From positions 62,001 to 126,000 of the forward strand of contig CAYVAT010000005.1 in NCBI GenBank assembly GCA_964449165.1: DNA of 64,000 nucleotides. The letters are read 5' to 3'. The position numbers and the translations under genes are program-made. The notes beneath the pieces were generated by a model that had not been told where the DNA came from, ran no database searches, and saw nothing but the letters and a program-made list of their open reading frames with translations. The stretch comes from CAYSCW01 sp964449165 (GTDB lineage Bacteria; Acidobacteriota; Aminicenantia; Aminicenantales; Aminicenantaceae). How positions within the stretch are numbered: the first letter of the stretch is position 1; each line of letters begins with the position of its first letter. Positions 35,301 to 43,638 of this stretch are shown here, in pieces.

Positions 35301-35707
35301 GTCATTAGCGAACGATACAAGATGTTTTTTCCGTCTGGATACCAATCCACCACTACATCAGAAGCAGGATGATGAGTTAATCTCTTTGGTGTTCCACCTT
35401 CCGCCGGCATAAGATAGACATCCTCATTGCCGTCGTAATTTCCGCTGAATGCAATCCAGCGTCCGTCAGGGGAGAACTTGGGAAATTGTTCGTAGCCCTG
35501 TGGCGAGCTCAATCGCCTTGCCTGACCTCCTTCTTTGGGAGCAGTCCAGAGATCTCCAGCATAGACAAACACGATCTGATCTGCACTTATATCCGGAAAA
35601 CGGAGCATAAGGGCATCAGGAGTTTTGACTTTTGTCTCTTGGTCTGCAGCAAATGCTGTGCTCAAGACTAACAAGAGTATAAGCAGGCATCGTAAAATTT
35701 TAGACAT
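32396..35707 (-). CDS. Tricorn-like S41 protease
   Basis: 1103 residues, close to tricorn length. A signal peptide (about 1-20) marks it as exported. A first propeller (about 30-310: FSPDGRWIAFSGNYDGNEDVYLMPAEGG) and a second (about 315-560: AWSPDGKWIVYFSDATGEYELYLRRSDG) are followed by a very acidic/basic insert of Glu, Lys and Pro (about 548-590). Then come the C1 core with a PDZ domain (about 780-880) and the C2 catalytic region with INQWAGSGGDAFPYYFRKAG containing Ser988 and GLIGMSGNPMPIDGGF. It degrades peptides exported or taken up into the periplasm. GGAGG ribosome site. Tricorn homologues with signal peptides are frequent in Acidobacteriota-type genomes. Confidence 0.93.
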   Translation of the reverse strand: MSKILRCLLILLLVLSTAFAADQETKVKTPDALMLRFPDISADQIVFVYAGDLWTAPKEGGQARRLSSPQGYEQFPKFSPDGRWIAFSGNYDGNEDVYLMPAEGGTPKRLTHHPASDVVVDWYPDGKNILYRSLMTSPSYRFHRFFKQSIKGGLSEALPLPYGELGSFSPDSTRIAFQFINRQFRTWKRYRGGMAGDIWLYDFSKNISEKITDFEGTDAVPMWHGETIYFISDRDENQKLNIWAYDLKSKKARQVTRFTEYDVKWPSLGPDDIVFENGGKLYLLDLQDEKTRLLSIQVPADLPDVRLQLKNLSKNITSGGISPTGKRAVFEARGEICTVPAEHGSVRNLTNSSGVAERFPAWSPDGKWIVYFSDATGEYELYLRRSDGKGEPRILKTPSPSFYYSPVWSPDSRKIAYNDKAGNLFIINVDDGQTKKVDKGEWTRIGNYSWSPDSRWLAYMNRTSNMNGAIMVYDSDSGKKYQLTSDYYNDFSPVFDPEGKYLYFYSNRSFRPVYGDYDSTWIYPNASYVYVATLRKDLKSLLAPRSDEEKVEEEEKGKEEEKPSKPGKKAEKEEKKEEEKKPEPIKIDFEGFEKRVVKVPVEAKNVGPLRAVKGKVVFLRYPASGAAKPGVPSGTLVYYDFDKLEEKTIISGIDTFEISADGKKVIYVSKNAFGIIDLAPGKKVGDGKIAVGKMRSWINPRKEWRQIFNEAWRIERDFFYDPDMHGVDWMAIKKRYGALIPYVVDRVDLNYVIGEMIAELNSSHSYVGGGDTERAKRISVGLLGCDFELDNQNNAYRIKKIYEGAPWDVEVRSPLRDPGIQVKKGDYLLAVNGQPLDTSKDPWAAFQGLAGEVVSLTVNSTPNKEGAQEVLVKPLSSESRLRNLAWIESNRRKVDEATSGRVGYIYVPDTSINGQNELVRQFTPQIMKEGLIIDERFNSGGQIPDRFIELLNRPIYNYWGRRDQRDWRTPFFAQDGPKVMLINQWAGSGGDAFPYYFRKAGLGPLVGKRTWGGLIGMSGNPMPIDGGFVSAPSFGLWNTQGQWDVEGYGVDPDYDIENKPHEMVSGGDPQLEKAVEVILDLLEKNPPKKLKKPVYPKKAVKKK

Positions 35708-36085
35708 TACAACCTCCTATATGAATGGATTATGATAAAAAAGAATTTGCTTCGCCCTCTTAAGAATCATCCCTAGGCTGTTATACGAATACAACGCAAG
35801 AATGGTTTCATGATCCAGAGGCGATGTCAATAAAAATTTAAAGAAAGCCGGAATCAGGCTTTATCATGGAAGAGTGCCCGGTGGGAATAGCACAGCCCAA
35901 TTCATCGTTTTAGGACAAAACATGCTATCCAGCGAAGCTTGAAGCCGAGCGTGAAAAAAACATGAAGGAATATGAACAAGAGGGACATTCCAGAATGAGC
36001 ATGGCATCAATACAGGAAAGAGAGGAGGGATACCGCTTGCATTTTTACCCGGATATGCCGTTTCCCGAGGAATCCCTTTCAGTAA
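35708..36085. other. Gap between the tricorn and DUF5916 genes
   Basis: It holds a terminator-like hairpin (35844-35862). Its right half has a plus-strand frame with coding-like composition (35869-36113) broken by one TAG, discussed under findings. I see no promoter with good hexamers for the tricorn gene. Confidence 0.45.
35844..35862 (-). terminator. Possible terminator of the DUF5916 gene
   Basis: AAAGCC (35844-35849) and GGCTTT (35857-35862) form a 6-bp stem with a 7-base loop. On the minus strand it is followed by CTTTAAATTTTTA, an interrupted T-rich tract. Confidence 0.35.
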
Positions 36086-38263
36086 TCAGAGTCTCCACAG
36101 GAAAGAAGCCTTGAAGAAAAATCCTCTCTTAGTTTCCAGGAAGGAGTCGGAGCTGGCGTAGTCTCCGTCTTCCCACTTGATTTTTTCATAGAGAGACCCG
36201 TAACCGATGTGTATGACAGTTCCTGGAATATAGGTAAAAGAGGCGAGAAAATCCGTCATCAGCCTTTTCCAGAAAGAATTGTATTCGATGATTCCTCTGA
36301 AGAAAAGGTATTTGTTCACCTGATAAGTATTTTTGCTTCTGATGATCATGTAGTCGTACTCTTTCAATGAGTCAGAAACACGGAAAAAATCAGAATAGAT
36401 GAGGCTCAGGTCGAGATGAATCTTTTCTGAGGGCAGATAGGTTATCGCTGCTGTAGCGTCACTGCCTTTGCCCTGGTAAGGATCAGAAACATAACGGATC
36501 TTTTCCCCGTATTTATAGGAGAGAGACAAGGTAAGTTGTTTGGTGAATTTGCTCTCTGCGATAAACCTCATGCTGCTGGTGTTAAATTTCTCATCGAGGT
36601 AAACCTCGGTTGCATAGCAGCCGCCAAAGAGAATGTATGAATCTCTTGGCAGGATGAACCTAAGATCGAAAGAGTTTCTGGTCTCATAAAGGCCGCTGAA
36701 TTTATCCCTGATTTGGAAACTGTGAACAAGGGGATCAATGCGGCGGATTATCCCTGATCGCAGATGGAACATGCGCAACATCCCGGATCTGAATCGGGTG
36801 ATTCCTGTCCGGGTGAGATATCCTGTTTCGGTGCGAAAATCTTTTGATATGTCTTGAAGTCCCAGCATCAGAATCCAGTCTCGTGTCGTGTAATAATAGT
36901 GGAGTCCCAAGGCATGTCCATCCTCTCTTGAGGATGTTCGATTCAATTTGCTACCCGATAGAAAGAAATGATATCCAAAGAGGCTTGATGGATTGACCCT
37001 CAGCTGTCCGTCAAGGCCCAATACCCTGTTAAAGCCGTTTTGCCTCTCCCTTCCCGTGTAAAAACCGCCTATGAATCCATCCTTTGACAATGCTCTTTTG
37101 TAGCGAAAAATTCCAACATGGGCATAATCCTCGTCCTCATCATCAGGAAGCTTGTCCATAGCATAGATAGCGGCCATCGTGTTTTTATCGCCGATTTTTC
37201 CGTTCAATTTTAATCCCAATGAAGGATCGACAATCGTTCTTGTATGCACCACGGCCCCGAGAGGGTCTCCATCATTATGTCCTCCAAAATTGAACTTTTC
37301 TAGACCTTCGAAGAAAAAGGGCCTTTTTTCTGGGAAAAAGAGAGCATATCGCAGGTTGAAGTCGACCTGGCCGGCATCAGCCTCCACCTGACTGAAATCA
37401 GGGTTGTAAGTGCCATCAAATATCAAATGTGATGTTAACCCGTATTTGGCGGTCAGGCTGATGTCACCCACGCCGGCAGAAGATGCCAGTTTTCCCTGGT
37501 CCAAGGAGCTTTTCTGGCTGTATGTTACGGCGGGAAGGATTTCGAAAAGTCTATAGTGCTTGATTTCGCGGAAGATAAGGGTTCTGGTTTGAGTTAAAAA
37601 ATTTGGCCCATGAGCAGGATGCAGGGGAGGATAGGTTCCTGCTTCTGAGCGTCGGCTTATTTTGCGTTCAAAAATGACTCCCATCTCTACTGGTTCCGTG
37701 TGAAAAAATCGGATGCTTTTAAAAGGAATTTTTAGTTCGACTGTGTAACCCTTATCATCGATCTTGCCTTCGCTGTACCAGATGACATCAACGCTGAAAT
37801 CTTCCTCGCCGCCCTCAAACCTGGAATCGCCTTGAATTCCCAGAGGATTCACATAGAATGCATAAAGAGATTGTTGATCGTTGAAGGTATCCAGATTGAT
37901 GCAAATCCAGTCGTCAGGATGGATGTTATCCCGGCTGGTGACAGAAGCCTTAATCTTGTCAGGTTGGCTGTCAAAGCACCTGAAGGCAAAAAAGAGATAC
38001 TCCTGGTCATAAGCATAATAGACCACCGTACTCTCAGCCATGTCGATGCCGTAGTCGGGATGGTATGTCTTGAATCCTGTTTCTTGAGGGGCATTCTTCC
38101 AGACTGAGTCATCGAGTACACCGTCGATTGCGGGAGGCAGGTCTGTTTTTAACGGTCTGAGCGGAGGAAGCTTTTCTTGAGCAGCGGAAGCCAGAGTTAT
38201 CAACGAAATGATGAAAATGAACAGGAAGGGCTTGGTGTTTTTTGGGTAAGTTATTTTTTGCAT
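36086..38263 (-). CDS. CBM9-like plus DUF5916 outer-membrane beta-barrel protein
   Basis: 725 residues. The signal peptide (about 1-28) leads to a carbohydrate-binding family 9-like domain (about 35-225: PPAIDGVLDDSVWKNAPQETGF, VVYYAYDQEYLFFAFRC, DDWICINLDTFNDQQSLYAFYVNPLG). The DUF5916 part begins near SSAGVGDISLTAKYGLTSHLIFDGTYNPDFSQVEADAGQVDFN and FFPEKRPFFFEGLEKFNFGG. The remainder alternates aromatic and polar residues as in a transmembrane barrel and ends in ...FFFKASFLWRL, with a C-terminal aromatic-rich signature. Probably an outer-membrane protein; its cargo or ligand is unknown. A TTGACA/TATAAG promoter lies just upstream. Confidence 0.85.
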   Translation of the reverse strand: MQKITYPKNTKPFLFIFIISLITLASAAQEKLPPLRPLKTDLPPAIDGVLDDSVWKNAPQETGFKTYHPDYGIDMAESTVVYYAYDQEYLFFAFRCFDSQPDKIKASVTSRDNIHPDDWICINLDTFNDQQSLYAFYVNPLGIQGDSRFEGGEEDFSVDVIWYSEGKIDDKGYTVELKIPFKSIRFFHTEPVEMGVIFERKISRRSEAGTYPPLHPAHGPNFLTQTRTLIFREIKHYRLFEILPAVTYSQKSSLDQGKLASSAGVGDISLTAKYGLTSHLIFDGTYNPDFSQVEADAGQVDFNLRYALFFPEKRPFFFEGLEKFNFGGHNDGDPLGAVVHTRTIVDPSLGLKLNGKIGDKNTMAAIYAMDKLPDDEDEDYAHVGIFRYKRALSKDGFIGGFYTGRERQNGFNRVLGLDGQLRVNPSSLFGYHFFLSGSKLNRTSSREDGHALGLHYYYTTRDWILMLGLQDISKDFRTETGYLTRTGITRFRSGMLRMFHLRSGIIRRIDPLVHSFQIRDKFSGLYETRNSFDLRFILPRDSYILFGGCYATEVYLDEKFNTSSMRFIAESKFTKQLTLSLSYKYGEKIRYVSDPYQGKGSDATAAITYLPSEKIHLDLSLIYSDFFRVSDSLKEYDYMIIRSKNTYQVNKYLFFRGIIEYNSFWKRLMTDFLASFTYIPGTVIHIGYGSLYEKIKWEDGDYASSDSFLETKRGFFFKASFLWRL

Positions 38264-38300
38264 TTCTTTATAAAAGGTCGAGCTGAATAAGAAAAGGATG

Positions 38301-38330
38301 CTTATATCACAGAGGAAAATTGCATGTCAA
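38301..38330 (-). promoter_or_regulatory. Sigma-70-type promoter of the DUF5916 gene
   Basis: On the minus strand TTGACA (38330-38325), 18 bases, TATAAG (38306-38301). A transcript from it would have a leader of about 30 bases. Confidence 0.55.
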
Positions 38331-38374
38331 ATGAGACAAGGGAGTCATCAAGAAGATAAAAGCCAGTTCTTTGA

Positions 38375-39526
38375 TCATTGGCTAACAACATCTTTCAGGA
38401 CTTTGAATAAGCGGTCAATATCAGCGAAATCGTTGAATATATTCACCGAGACACGGATGTTTCCGTTTCTCGGGGAGACATAGATGTTGTTTTTGGCAAA
38501 CTTTCTTATACAGGTTTCATTTTTATCGCCTAGGGTGAAAGAGACGATTGCGGAGCGTTCGTTTATCTTCGTTATAGGTGAAATGATGGTGACTTTCAAA
38601 TCCATTAACCCTTGGATAAGATAATCTGTAAGTTCCATGATCCTATCCTGAATTTCTGGAATACCGATCTTTCTGATGTAGGCCAGTGCCTTCTGGAAGG
38701 CGAGAAGAGGCTGGATGTTGAATGTGCCAAAATCATAGCAGTGTGCAGATCGGTGGAGTCGGAAGGCCGCATTTTTTGCGGTATGGATAAAGTCTTTCCC
38801 TTCAGTGTCCACAGAGAGCCATCCTGCCAAGGGAGATGGAAATTTTTCCCGGAAGGCCGATGTTGTGAAAAACAGGGCCCCGATGTGCCCGGTCAGTCCC
38901 CATTTATGAAGAGATGCGGAAAGGACATCGATATGGGCCGCCTTCACATCAACAGGAAAATAGGGGAAAGCCTGAGTAGCGTTGACCACAAGAAGGACAG
39001 CGCGTTTCTTGAGCTTCTGGCCGAGACTCAACAGGTCCTGACGATATCCTGTCGCATACTGTATTTGTGAGGTGACTACGGCTAGGGTCTTTTCGTCCAG
39101 TGCTTCCAGGATGGATTCAATCGGATACCTTGAAGCTACAGGTTGAACATAGCGCATTTCTATACCCTGGTATTCAAAACCAATGGTCGATGCCGGGAAT
39201 TCATCCTGCATGGAGACGATATTGAAGGGCTTTGGGATTTGATTCTTAAAGCAAAGAGCCAGAAGAGACATGGCCGTCGATGTATTCTGGACAAATGTTA
39301 CGTTATCTGGCTCAGTGTTTATTAGTACCGCCAGTTGTTGGCAGAGCTTGTGATACTTTTCCATGTCATCTTTCCAGCTTATATCTCCATGGGTATGAAG
39401 TTTGCGGTATTGTTCTGCCATGGCCCTGAAAACAGATGTAGGGATGGGCGACATGGCCGCGCTTTGAAAGTAGACGGAATTTCCGGTTATGGGAAAATCC
39501 TTGCGGATTTTTGTCCAGTCTGTCAT
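38375..39526 (-). CDS. Class V PLP-dependent aminotransferase-like protein
   Basis: 383 residues, fold-type I class V, nearest in pattern to cysteine-desulfurase/isopenicillin-N-epimerase-like enzymes. NTSTAMSLLALCF (about 81-93) is the phosphate-binding turn and SASLHKWGLTGHIGALFF carries the PLP lysine (Lys208). At the position where the family usually has an Asp contacting the pyridine nitrogen, followed by x-x-His/Gln, this protein reads VVNATQAFPYFPVD, giving Asn182 with Gln185 kept. No mobile cysteine loop typical of desulfurases is evident. The reaction is therefore uncertain. The gene is divergent from the methyltransferase gene, with a GAGGTGAG ribosome site. Confidence 0.8.
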   Translation of the reverse strand: MTDWTKIRKDFPITGNSVYFQSAAMSPIPTSVFRAMAEQYRKLHTHGDISWKDDMEKYHKLCQQLAVLINTEPDNVTFVQNTSTAMSLLALCFKNQIPKPFNIVSMQDEFPASTIGFEYQGIEMRYVQPVASRYPIESILEALDEKTLAVVTSQIQYATGYRQDLLSLGQKLKKRAVLLVVNATQAFPYFPVDVKAAHIDVLSASLHKWGLTGHIGALFFTTSAFREKFPSPLAGWLSVDTEGKDFIHTAKNAAFRLHRSAHCYDFGTFNIQPLLAFQKALAYIRKIGIPEIQDRIMELTDYLIQGLMDLKVTIISPITKINERSAIVSFTLGDKNETCIRKFAKNNIYVSPRNGNIRVSVNIFNDFADIDRLFKVLKDVVSQ

Positions 39527-39724
39527 GGGCTCACCTCGTTGTTTAAAAATCCTTGTTCATATGCGTTATGAATAAAAGGGGGAAAATTGATACTGATATA
39601 TGATAATATCGAAGCCGGAAGGACAAGACAAGAGGAAAGAGTCATCAAAGTAAAGGTGATGCTTAGAGATTCAGGAAGGATCTCATGTATGAAAAGAAAT
39701 TAAGAGTTTCAGAAAAGGAATGTT

Positions 39725-40465
39725 ATGAACAAAGACATTTTTTTTGAGGTTCATCAAGATCTTCCGAGAGAAGGTCCGGGAAGGGACAAGTACACCCGGA
39801 AGGCATTCCGGATGCTGCCGAAAATAGAGAAGGCGCGCATCTTGGATATAGGATGCGGACCAGGTGGACCGACCATGGAGCTTGCCAGGCTGAGCGATGG
39901 CCATGTTATAGGATTAGACATTCATCAGCCATTTCTTGATAAGCTGCGGCAGAAGATCGAGGAAGCGGGATTCTCAGACCGTGTGCAAGCCATAAAAGGA
40001 TCTATGTTAGAAATGAATTTTGAAGAAGAGAGTTTCGACATCATCTGGTCCGAAGGCTCCATCTATATTATCGGGTTTGAAAAAGGTCTTAAAGAGTGGC
40101 GTCGACTTCTCAAGCCTCGTGGATTCCTTGTGGTGCATGAGATGATCTGGCTGGAGCCGGATCCTCCCAGAGAGATCGAGGACTACTGGAAGGAGGTCTA
40201 CCCCGGGATAAAGACAATTCAGGAAGACCTCGAATCGATCTCCCGATGCGGCTATAAGGTTATCGGTCATTTTCCTTTACCCGAGGATGCTTGGTGGGAA
40301 GAATATTACACACCCTTGGAAGAACGCATACAGGTGTTAAGGAAGAAATATGAGAATGACCCCAGGGCTCTGGCCTCGCTTGACGAAGAGCAGCGGGAGG
40401 TCAACCTGTACAGGAAGTACTCAAGATGGTATGGCTCTGCATTCTACGTCATGCAGAAGTCATAG
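39725..40465 (+). CDS. SAM-dependent class I methyltransferase
   Basis: 246 residues. Motif I is ILDIGCGPGGPTMELARL (about 39-56), motif II is the acidic GLDIHQP, and motif III-like FDIIWSEGSIYIIGFEKGLKEWRRLLKPRGFLVVHEMIW follows, all typical of UbiE/Methyltransf_11/25 enzymes. Soluble and cytoplasmic. The substrate cannot be read. An AAGGA ribosome site precedes the ATG. A nucleotide-transporter-like gene follows 58 bases later on the same strand; a functional link is not evident. Confidence 0.85.
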   Translation: MNKDIFFEVHQDLPREGPGRDKYTRKAFRMLPKIEKARILDIGCGPGGPTMELARLSDGHVIGLDIHQPFLDKLRQKIEEAGFSDRVQAIKGSMLEMNFEEESFDIIWSEGSIYIIGFEKGLKEWRRLLKPRGFLVVHEMIWLEPDPPREIEDYWKEVYPGIKTIQEDLESISRCGYKVIGHFPLPEDAWWEEYYTPLEERIQVLRKKYENDPRALASLDEEQREVNLYRKYSRWYGSAFYVMQKS

Positions 40466-40523
40466 AGCGAGCTCCTCCGAGAAAAAAAAGCTCCTGAAGT
40501 ACTTTACGATGTAGGGGGAAGAA

Positions 40524-41921
40524 ATGAAACGGAGCAAAACAGAAGAGATTTACAGAAGCAAAAGAGGATCGTCTGGATTCATCTACAAGATTCTAAGAGC
40601 TTTTACCGTCATCCATCCTGGAGAAGCCCCTACGGCTTTTCTCTTAATCATCAACATTTTTTTGCTCCTTTTGGCTTATTACATAATAAAGCCCGTTCGA
40701 GATGCTTTGATCCTGGCTGGAAAAGGAGCCGAGTGGAAGAGCTATCTCTCTGCAGCCATAGCTGTGTTGCTTATTTTTGTGGTCAAGGCCTTCAGCAATA
40801 TCGCCTCCAGATATCCTCGCCAGAAACTGATCTCCTGGGTTACTCTTTTCTTTATATCCAATCTGATCATATTTTATTTGCTGTCTTTTTCAGGTGTTCC
40901 GCTGGGGACGATGGGAATTCTTTTTTATACCTGGATGGGTATCTTCAACGTGCTGGTCGTGGCTCAATTCTGGGGTTTTGCCAATGATATTTACAGCGAA
41001 AAAGCCGGGAAGCGCCTTTTTCCCATGGTGGCTTTTGGGGCCAGCTTCGGAGCCTTTTCAGGCAGCACGATCGCCGGCTGGCTTGTGGAGCCCTTAGGGC
41101 TTTACCAGATGATGCTGGTGGCAGGCGGAGTTCTGGGAATTTGTATTCTCTTGACATTGCTTATTCATCGCAAAGAGGTTAAAAGGAGCGGAGCGAAGAG
41201 GAGTGAGGCTGTCTCCACGGAAGTGTCGAAAAAAAAGGAGCAGGAAAGACCTCTGGGAAAAGGAGGGGGATTCGAGCTTGTGTTTAAAAAAAGATACCTC
41301 CTTTACATAGCATTTTTTGTGCTGCTCCTGAATTTTGTTAACACCAACGGTGAATATATTTTGGGCAAAATTGTGGAGAACGCGGCCAAGGAGGCTGTGG
41401 CAGCAGGAACAGCAGGAGGATTAGGGGTGAAGGAGTATATCGGCAAGTTCATGGCTGGTTTTATGAGGGATTTTAATCTGGTGGGTATGTTTATCCAGCT
41501 TTTTATCGTCTCCCGGGTCTTCAAATGGTTTGGCGTCAGATTGGCTCTCTTTTTCCTCCCTGTTATTGCCATGGGTGGATATTTCTTCGTAGCTCTCGGT
41601 GCTTCTTTAATGCTGGTGCGCTGGGTAAAAGTCATGGAGAACGGGACAGATTACTCTTTGATGAACACCACGCGGCATGCTCTTTTCCTGATAACCACAA
41701 GAGAAGAAAAATACAAAGCCAAAGCCGCCACAGCCACCTTTTTTCACCGGGCCGGAGATGTCTTCTCAGCCGTAATCGTATTTTTGGGCACAGGCTATCT
41801 GGCTTTTAACACAGAGAAATTTGCCATATTTAACGTGGCCCTGGTCTTGATGTGGATTATGCTCGGCGTTTTAATATTTCGTGAGCATAAGAAAATATCA
41901 TCCGGAGGAAAAATATCCTAA
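40524..41921 (+). CDS. NTT/Tlc-like (ATP:ADP antiporter-type) membrane carrier
   Basis: 465 residues with about eleven or twelve membrane helices. The N-terminus FTVIHPGEAPTAFLLIINIFLLLLAYYIIKPVRDALIL and the segment QFWGFANDIYSEKAGKRLFPMVAFGASFGAFSGSTIAGWL are diagnostic of the Npt/Tlc branch of the MFS, which in obligate intracellular bacteria exchanges ATP for ADP. A charged cytoplasmic loop (about 215-245) splits the halves. Free-living bacteria encode distant members whose substrate is not nucleotides in every case, so the substrate here is open. A GGGGGAAG ribosome site precedes the ATG. Confidence 0.83.
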   Translation: MKRSKTEEIYRSKRGSSGFIYKILRAFTVIHPGEAPTAFLLIINIFLLLLAYYIIKPVRDALILAGKGAEWKSYLSAAIAVLLIFVVKAFSNIASRYPRQKLISWVTLFFISNLIIFYLLSFSGVPLGTMGILFYTWMGIFNVLVVAQFWGFANDIYSEKAGKRLFPMVAFGASFGAFSGSTIAGWLVEPLGLYQMMLVAGGVLGICILLTLLIHRKEVKRSGAKRSEAVSTEVSKKKEQERPLGKGGGFELVFKKRYLLYIAFFVLLLNFVNTNGEYILGKIVENAAKEAVAAGTAGGLGVKEYIGKFMAGFMRDFNLVGMFIQLFIVSRVFKWFGVRLALFFLPVIAMGGYFFVALGASLMLVRWVKVMENGTDYSLMNTTRHALFLITTREEKYKAKAATATFFHRAGDVFSAVIVFLGTGYLAFNTEKFAIFNVALVLMWIMLGVLIFREHKKISSGGKIS

Positions 41922-41975
41922 AGAAACAGCCTTAAAAATGGAAAAAATAAAGAAAATACAAACAAGATAGGTTCT

Positions 41976-42401
41976 CTACTCCAGCCATCTGTACGTCCAT
42001 CTTGTTAAGGAGAATTCTCCCTTGCATTGTTTGATCGCTTTCTTCACAGTATATTGAACGATGTATTTTTCAGGATTATATGGGGCTTTTTGAACTTCTC
42101 CTGTATTCAATTTTTCCAAGAGAGGTAAAGCTCTCCTGTCGCCGATCTGCCCCAGAGCCCAGATCGCTTTGTTTTTTTCTCGAAATCCAAATTTATCTGA
42201 TTCGATAAGAGTCATCAGGGCTTCCACAGAGTCCCCATTAAATTCTTTTTTTGCCTCAGAACAGATGGATTTTACGCCTGAAAATATGGAAAAATAGAAG
42301 AGGACGCAGATAGATGCCGCTGCGATAATCAAGATGATCGGTCCAAAAATCAGCGCTTTTTCCAACAGGGATCGAGCATCATTTTTTTTGCCTGGTATCA
42401 C
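41976..42401 (-). CDS. Small membrane-anchored HEAT-repeat-like protein (ECF operon 2)
   Basis: 141 residues. One membrane helix (ALIFGPIILIIAAASICVLFYFSIF, about 16-40) is followed by a domain with KNKAIWALGQIGDRRALPLLEKL, the pattern of a HEAT/PBS-lyase repeat, and a short basic C-terminus. GTG start with GAGAGG ahead. It follows the anti-sigma gene on the same strand (57-base gap) and probably ends ECF operon 2. HEAT repeats suggest protein binding; no enzyme motif is visible. Confidence 0.65.
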   Translation of the reverse strand: MIPGKKNDARSLLEKALIFGPIILIIAAASICVLFYFSIFSGVKSICSEAKKEFNGDSVEALMTLIESDKFGFREKNKAIWALGQIGDRRALPLLEKLNTGEVQKAPYNPEKYIVQYTVKKAIKQCKGEFSLTRWTYRWLE

Positions 42402-42458
42402 GTGCCTCTCTTTACTCTATATACTACAGATCAAATGGACTTGAAAACTGAGCGGCTT

Positions 42459-42980
42459 CTATTCTTTTCCCTCACCGATCTTGAAATCTAGGCAAGAAAT
42501 AAGATATTCACCCGTCGATTTTACAGTTTGTTTCAAGTTATAGATCTCTTCATCCATTGGAGACTCAATCTTTGCCAGCACGCTCTCAAGAGGAGCTTCA
42601 GGAATGTCGAATGAGGGGAGTCGAGTCAAAGACCTCATCTCGTTTGATTGAGGCACTTTGAGAAAGATGATGCCCAGAGAGACAGCAATGATCAACAAAG
42701 CAGTGGCAGCGACGGGGACCAGGATGGCTTTGCGGGGAGGAACTGTTCGTGGCTCCGGTTTTTTATCTAAAGAAGAGATAACCTTTTCAGCGACTCGCTT
42801 GTTGAAGCTCTGGATTAAATCTGGCTTATCATGGTCAAGCTGCTCTCTCAGCGATTTGCAGAACCGGGCGAATTCTCGACACGAAGCACAACGGCGGATG
42901 TGGTGTTTCACCAGCCCTGCTATCGGCTTGTCCGAATCCAACGCCTGAGATATGTGCCATTTATAAAGAGAACAAAGCAT
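42459..42980 (-). CDS. Anti-sigma factor with zinc-finger domain (ECF operon 2)
   Basis: 173 residues. N-terminal zf-HC2-type motif H-HIRR-C-AS-C (HHIRRCASCREF, about 26-37), then a basic stretch and one membrane helix (AILVPVAATALLIIAVSLGIIFL, about 85-107). The exported tail is about 65 residues (EAPLESVLAKIESPMDEEIYNL). It should hold the neighbouring sigma factor at the membrane. An AGGAGATGAG ribosome site precedes the ATG, 14 bases after the sigma gene. Confidence 0.82.
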   Translation of the reverse strand: MLCSLYKWHISQALDSDKPIAGLVKHHIRRCASCREFARFCKSLREQLDHDKPDLIQSFNKRVAEKVISSLDKKPEPRTVPPRKAILVPVAATALLIIAVSLGIIFLKVPQSNEMRSLTRLPSFDIPEAPLESVLAKIESPMDEEIYNLKQTVKSTGEYLISCLDFKIGEGKE

Positions 42981-42994
42981 TTCTCATCTCCTCT

Positions 42995-43597
42995 TCATAG
43001 GAATGAAAATTTATGTTCAACGGGCTCCGGTCCTGCCAGTTTTTCATATGCGGAAGATTTGCTCATCATCCTGGCTAGGTTCAGGCGAGCTCGATGAAGA
43101 AGAACACGAACAGAGATTTGCGTTTTTTTTATCACTTTTGCGATGTCTTTTACAGACATGTCTTCTCCGTAATGGAGCCAAAGAGCTTCATATTCCATTG
43201 GTTTTAGCCTTCTTGCCAAATTCCAGATATTCCGTGATTCTTCCTTCTGGATGAGAGCATCCTGCGGGTCTGGCAGAGGGGATATCGATTCAGTATGTGA
43301 CCGAGTAGCTTTTTTTATCCGGTGATGGCTGATGGCCGACCGGACAGCTATCGTATAGAGCCAGGTGGAGAATTTTCTCTCCGCTTCGAAGCGGTCGATG
43401 TTTCGGAAGGCTTTGAGAAAAGTCTCCTGGATCAGGTCCTCAATGTCCTGATCAGTGTCCGTTTTATGGCGGAGGAAAAAAAAGAGCCTGGGACTGTATC
43501 TGTGTATCAGTTCTTCAAATGAAGCACGGGATCCGGCTGCCGCCTCTAAAGCCAGCTTCTCGTCTGACAATTGAATGCATTTTGAGGCGTTATCCAT
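42995..43597 (-). CDS. ECF-family RNA polymerase sigma factor (operon 2)
   Basis: 200 residues from ATG 43597. The frame is open further to a TTG at 43681 but that would overlap the upstream gene by 43 bases, and the family normally begins shortly before LSDEKLALEAAAGSRASFEELI. Region 2 is visible in YSPRLFFFLRHKTDTDQDIEDLIQETFLKAFRNIDRF and RKFSTWLYTIAVRSAISHHRI. Region 4 is RLKPMEYEALWLHYGEDMSVKDIAKVIKKTQISVRVLLHRARLNL. It is embedded in an operon: unknown exported protein, sigma, anti-sigma, HEAT-like protein. Confidence 0.9.
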   Translation of the reverse strand: MDNASKCIQLSDEKLALEAAAGSRASFEELIHRYSPRLFFFLRHKTDTDQDIEDLIQETFLKAFRNIDRFEAERKFSTWLYTIAVRSAISHHRIKKATRSHTESISPLPDPQDALIQKEESRNIWNLARRLKPMEYEALWLHYGEDMSVKDIAKVIKKTQISVRVLLHRARLNLARMMSKSSAYEKLAGPEPVEHKFSFL

Positions 43598-43638
43598 AGG
43601 AACTTTTGCTTCTTCTTCTAATTTAACCGATTCACAGA

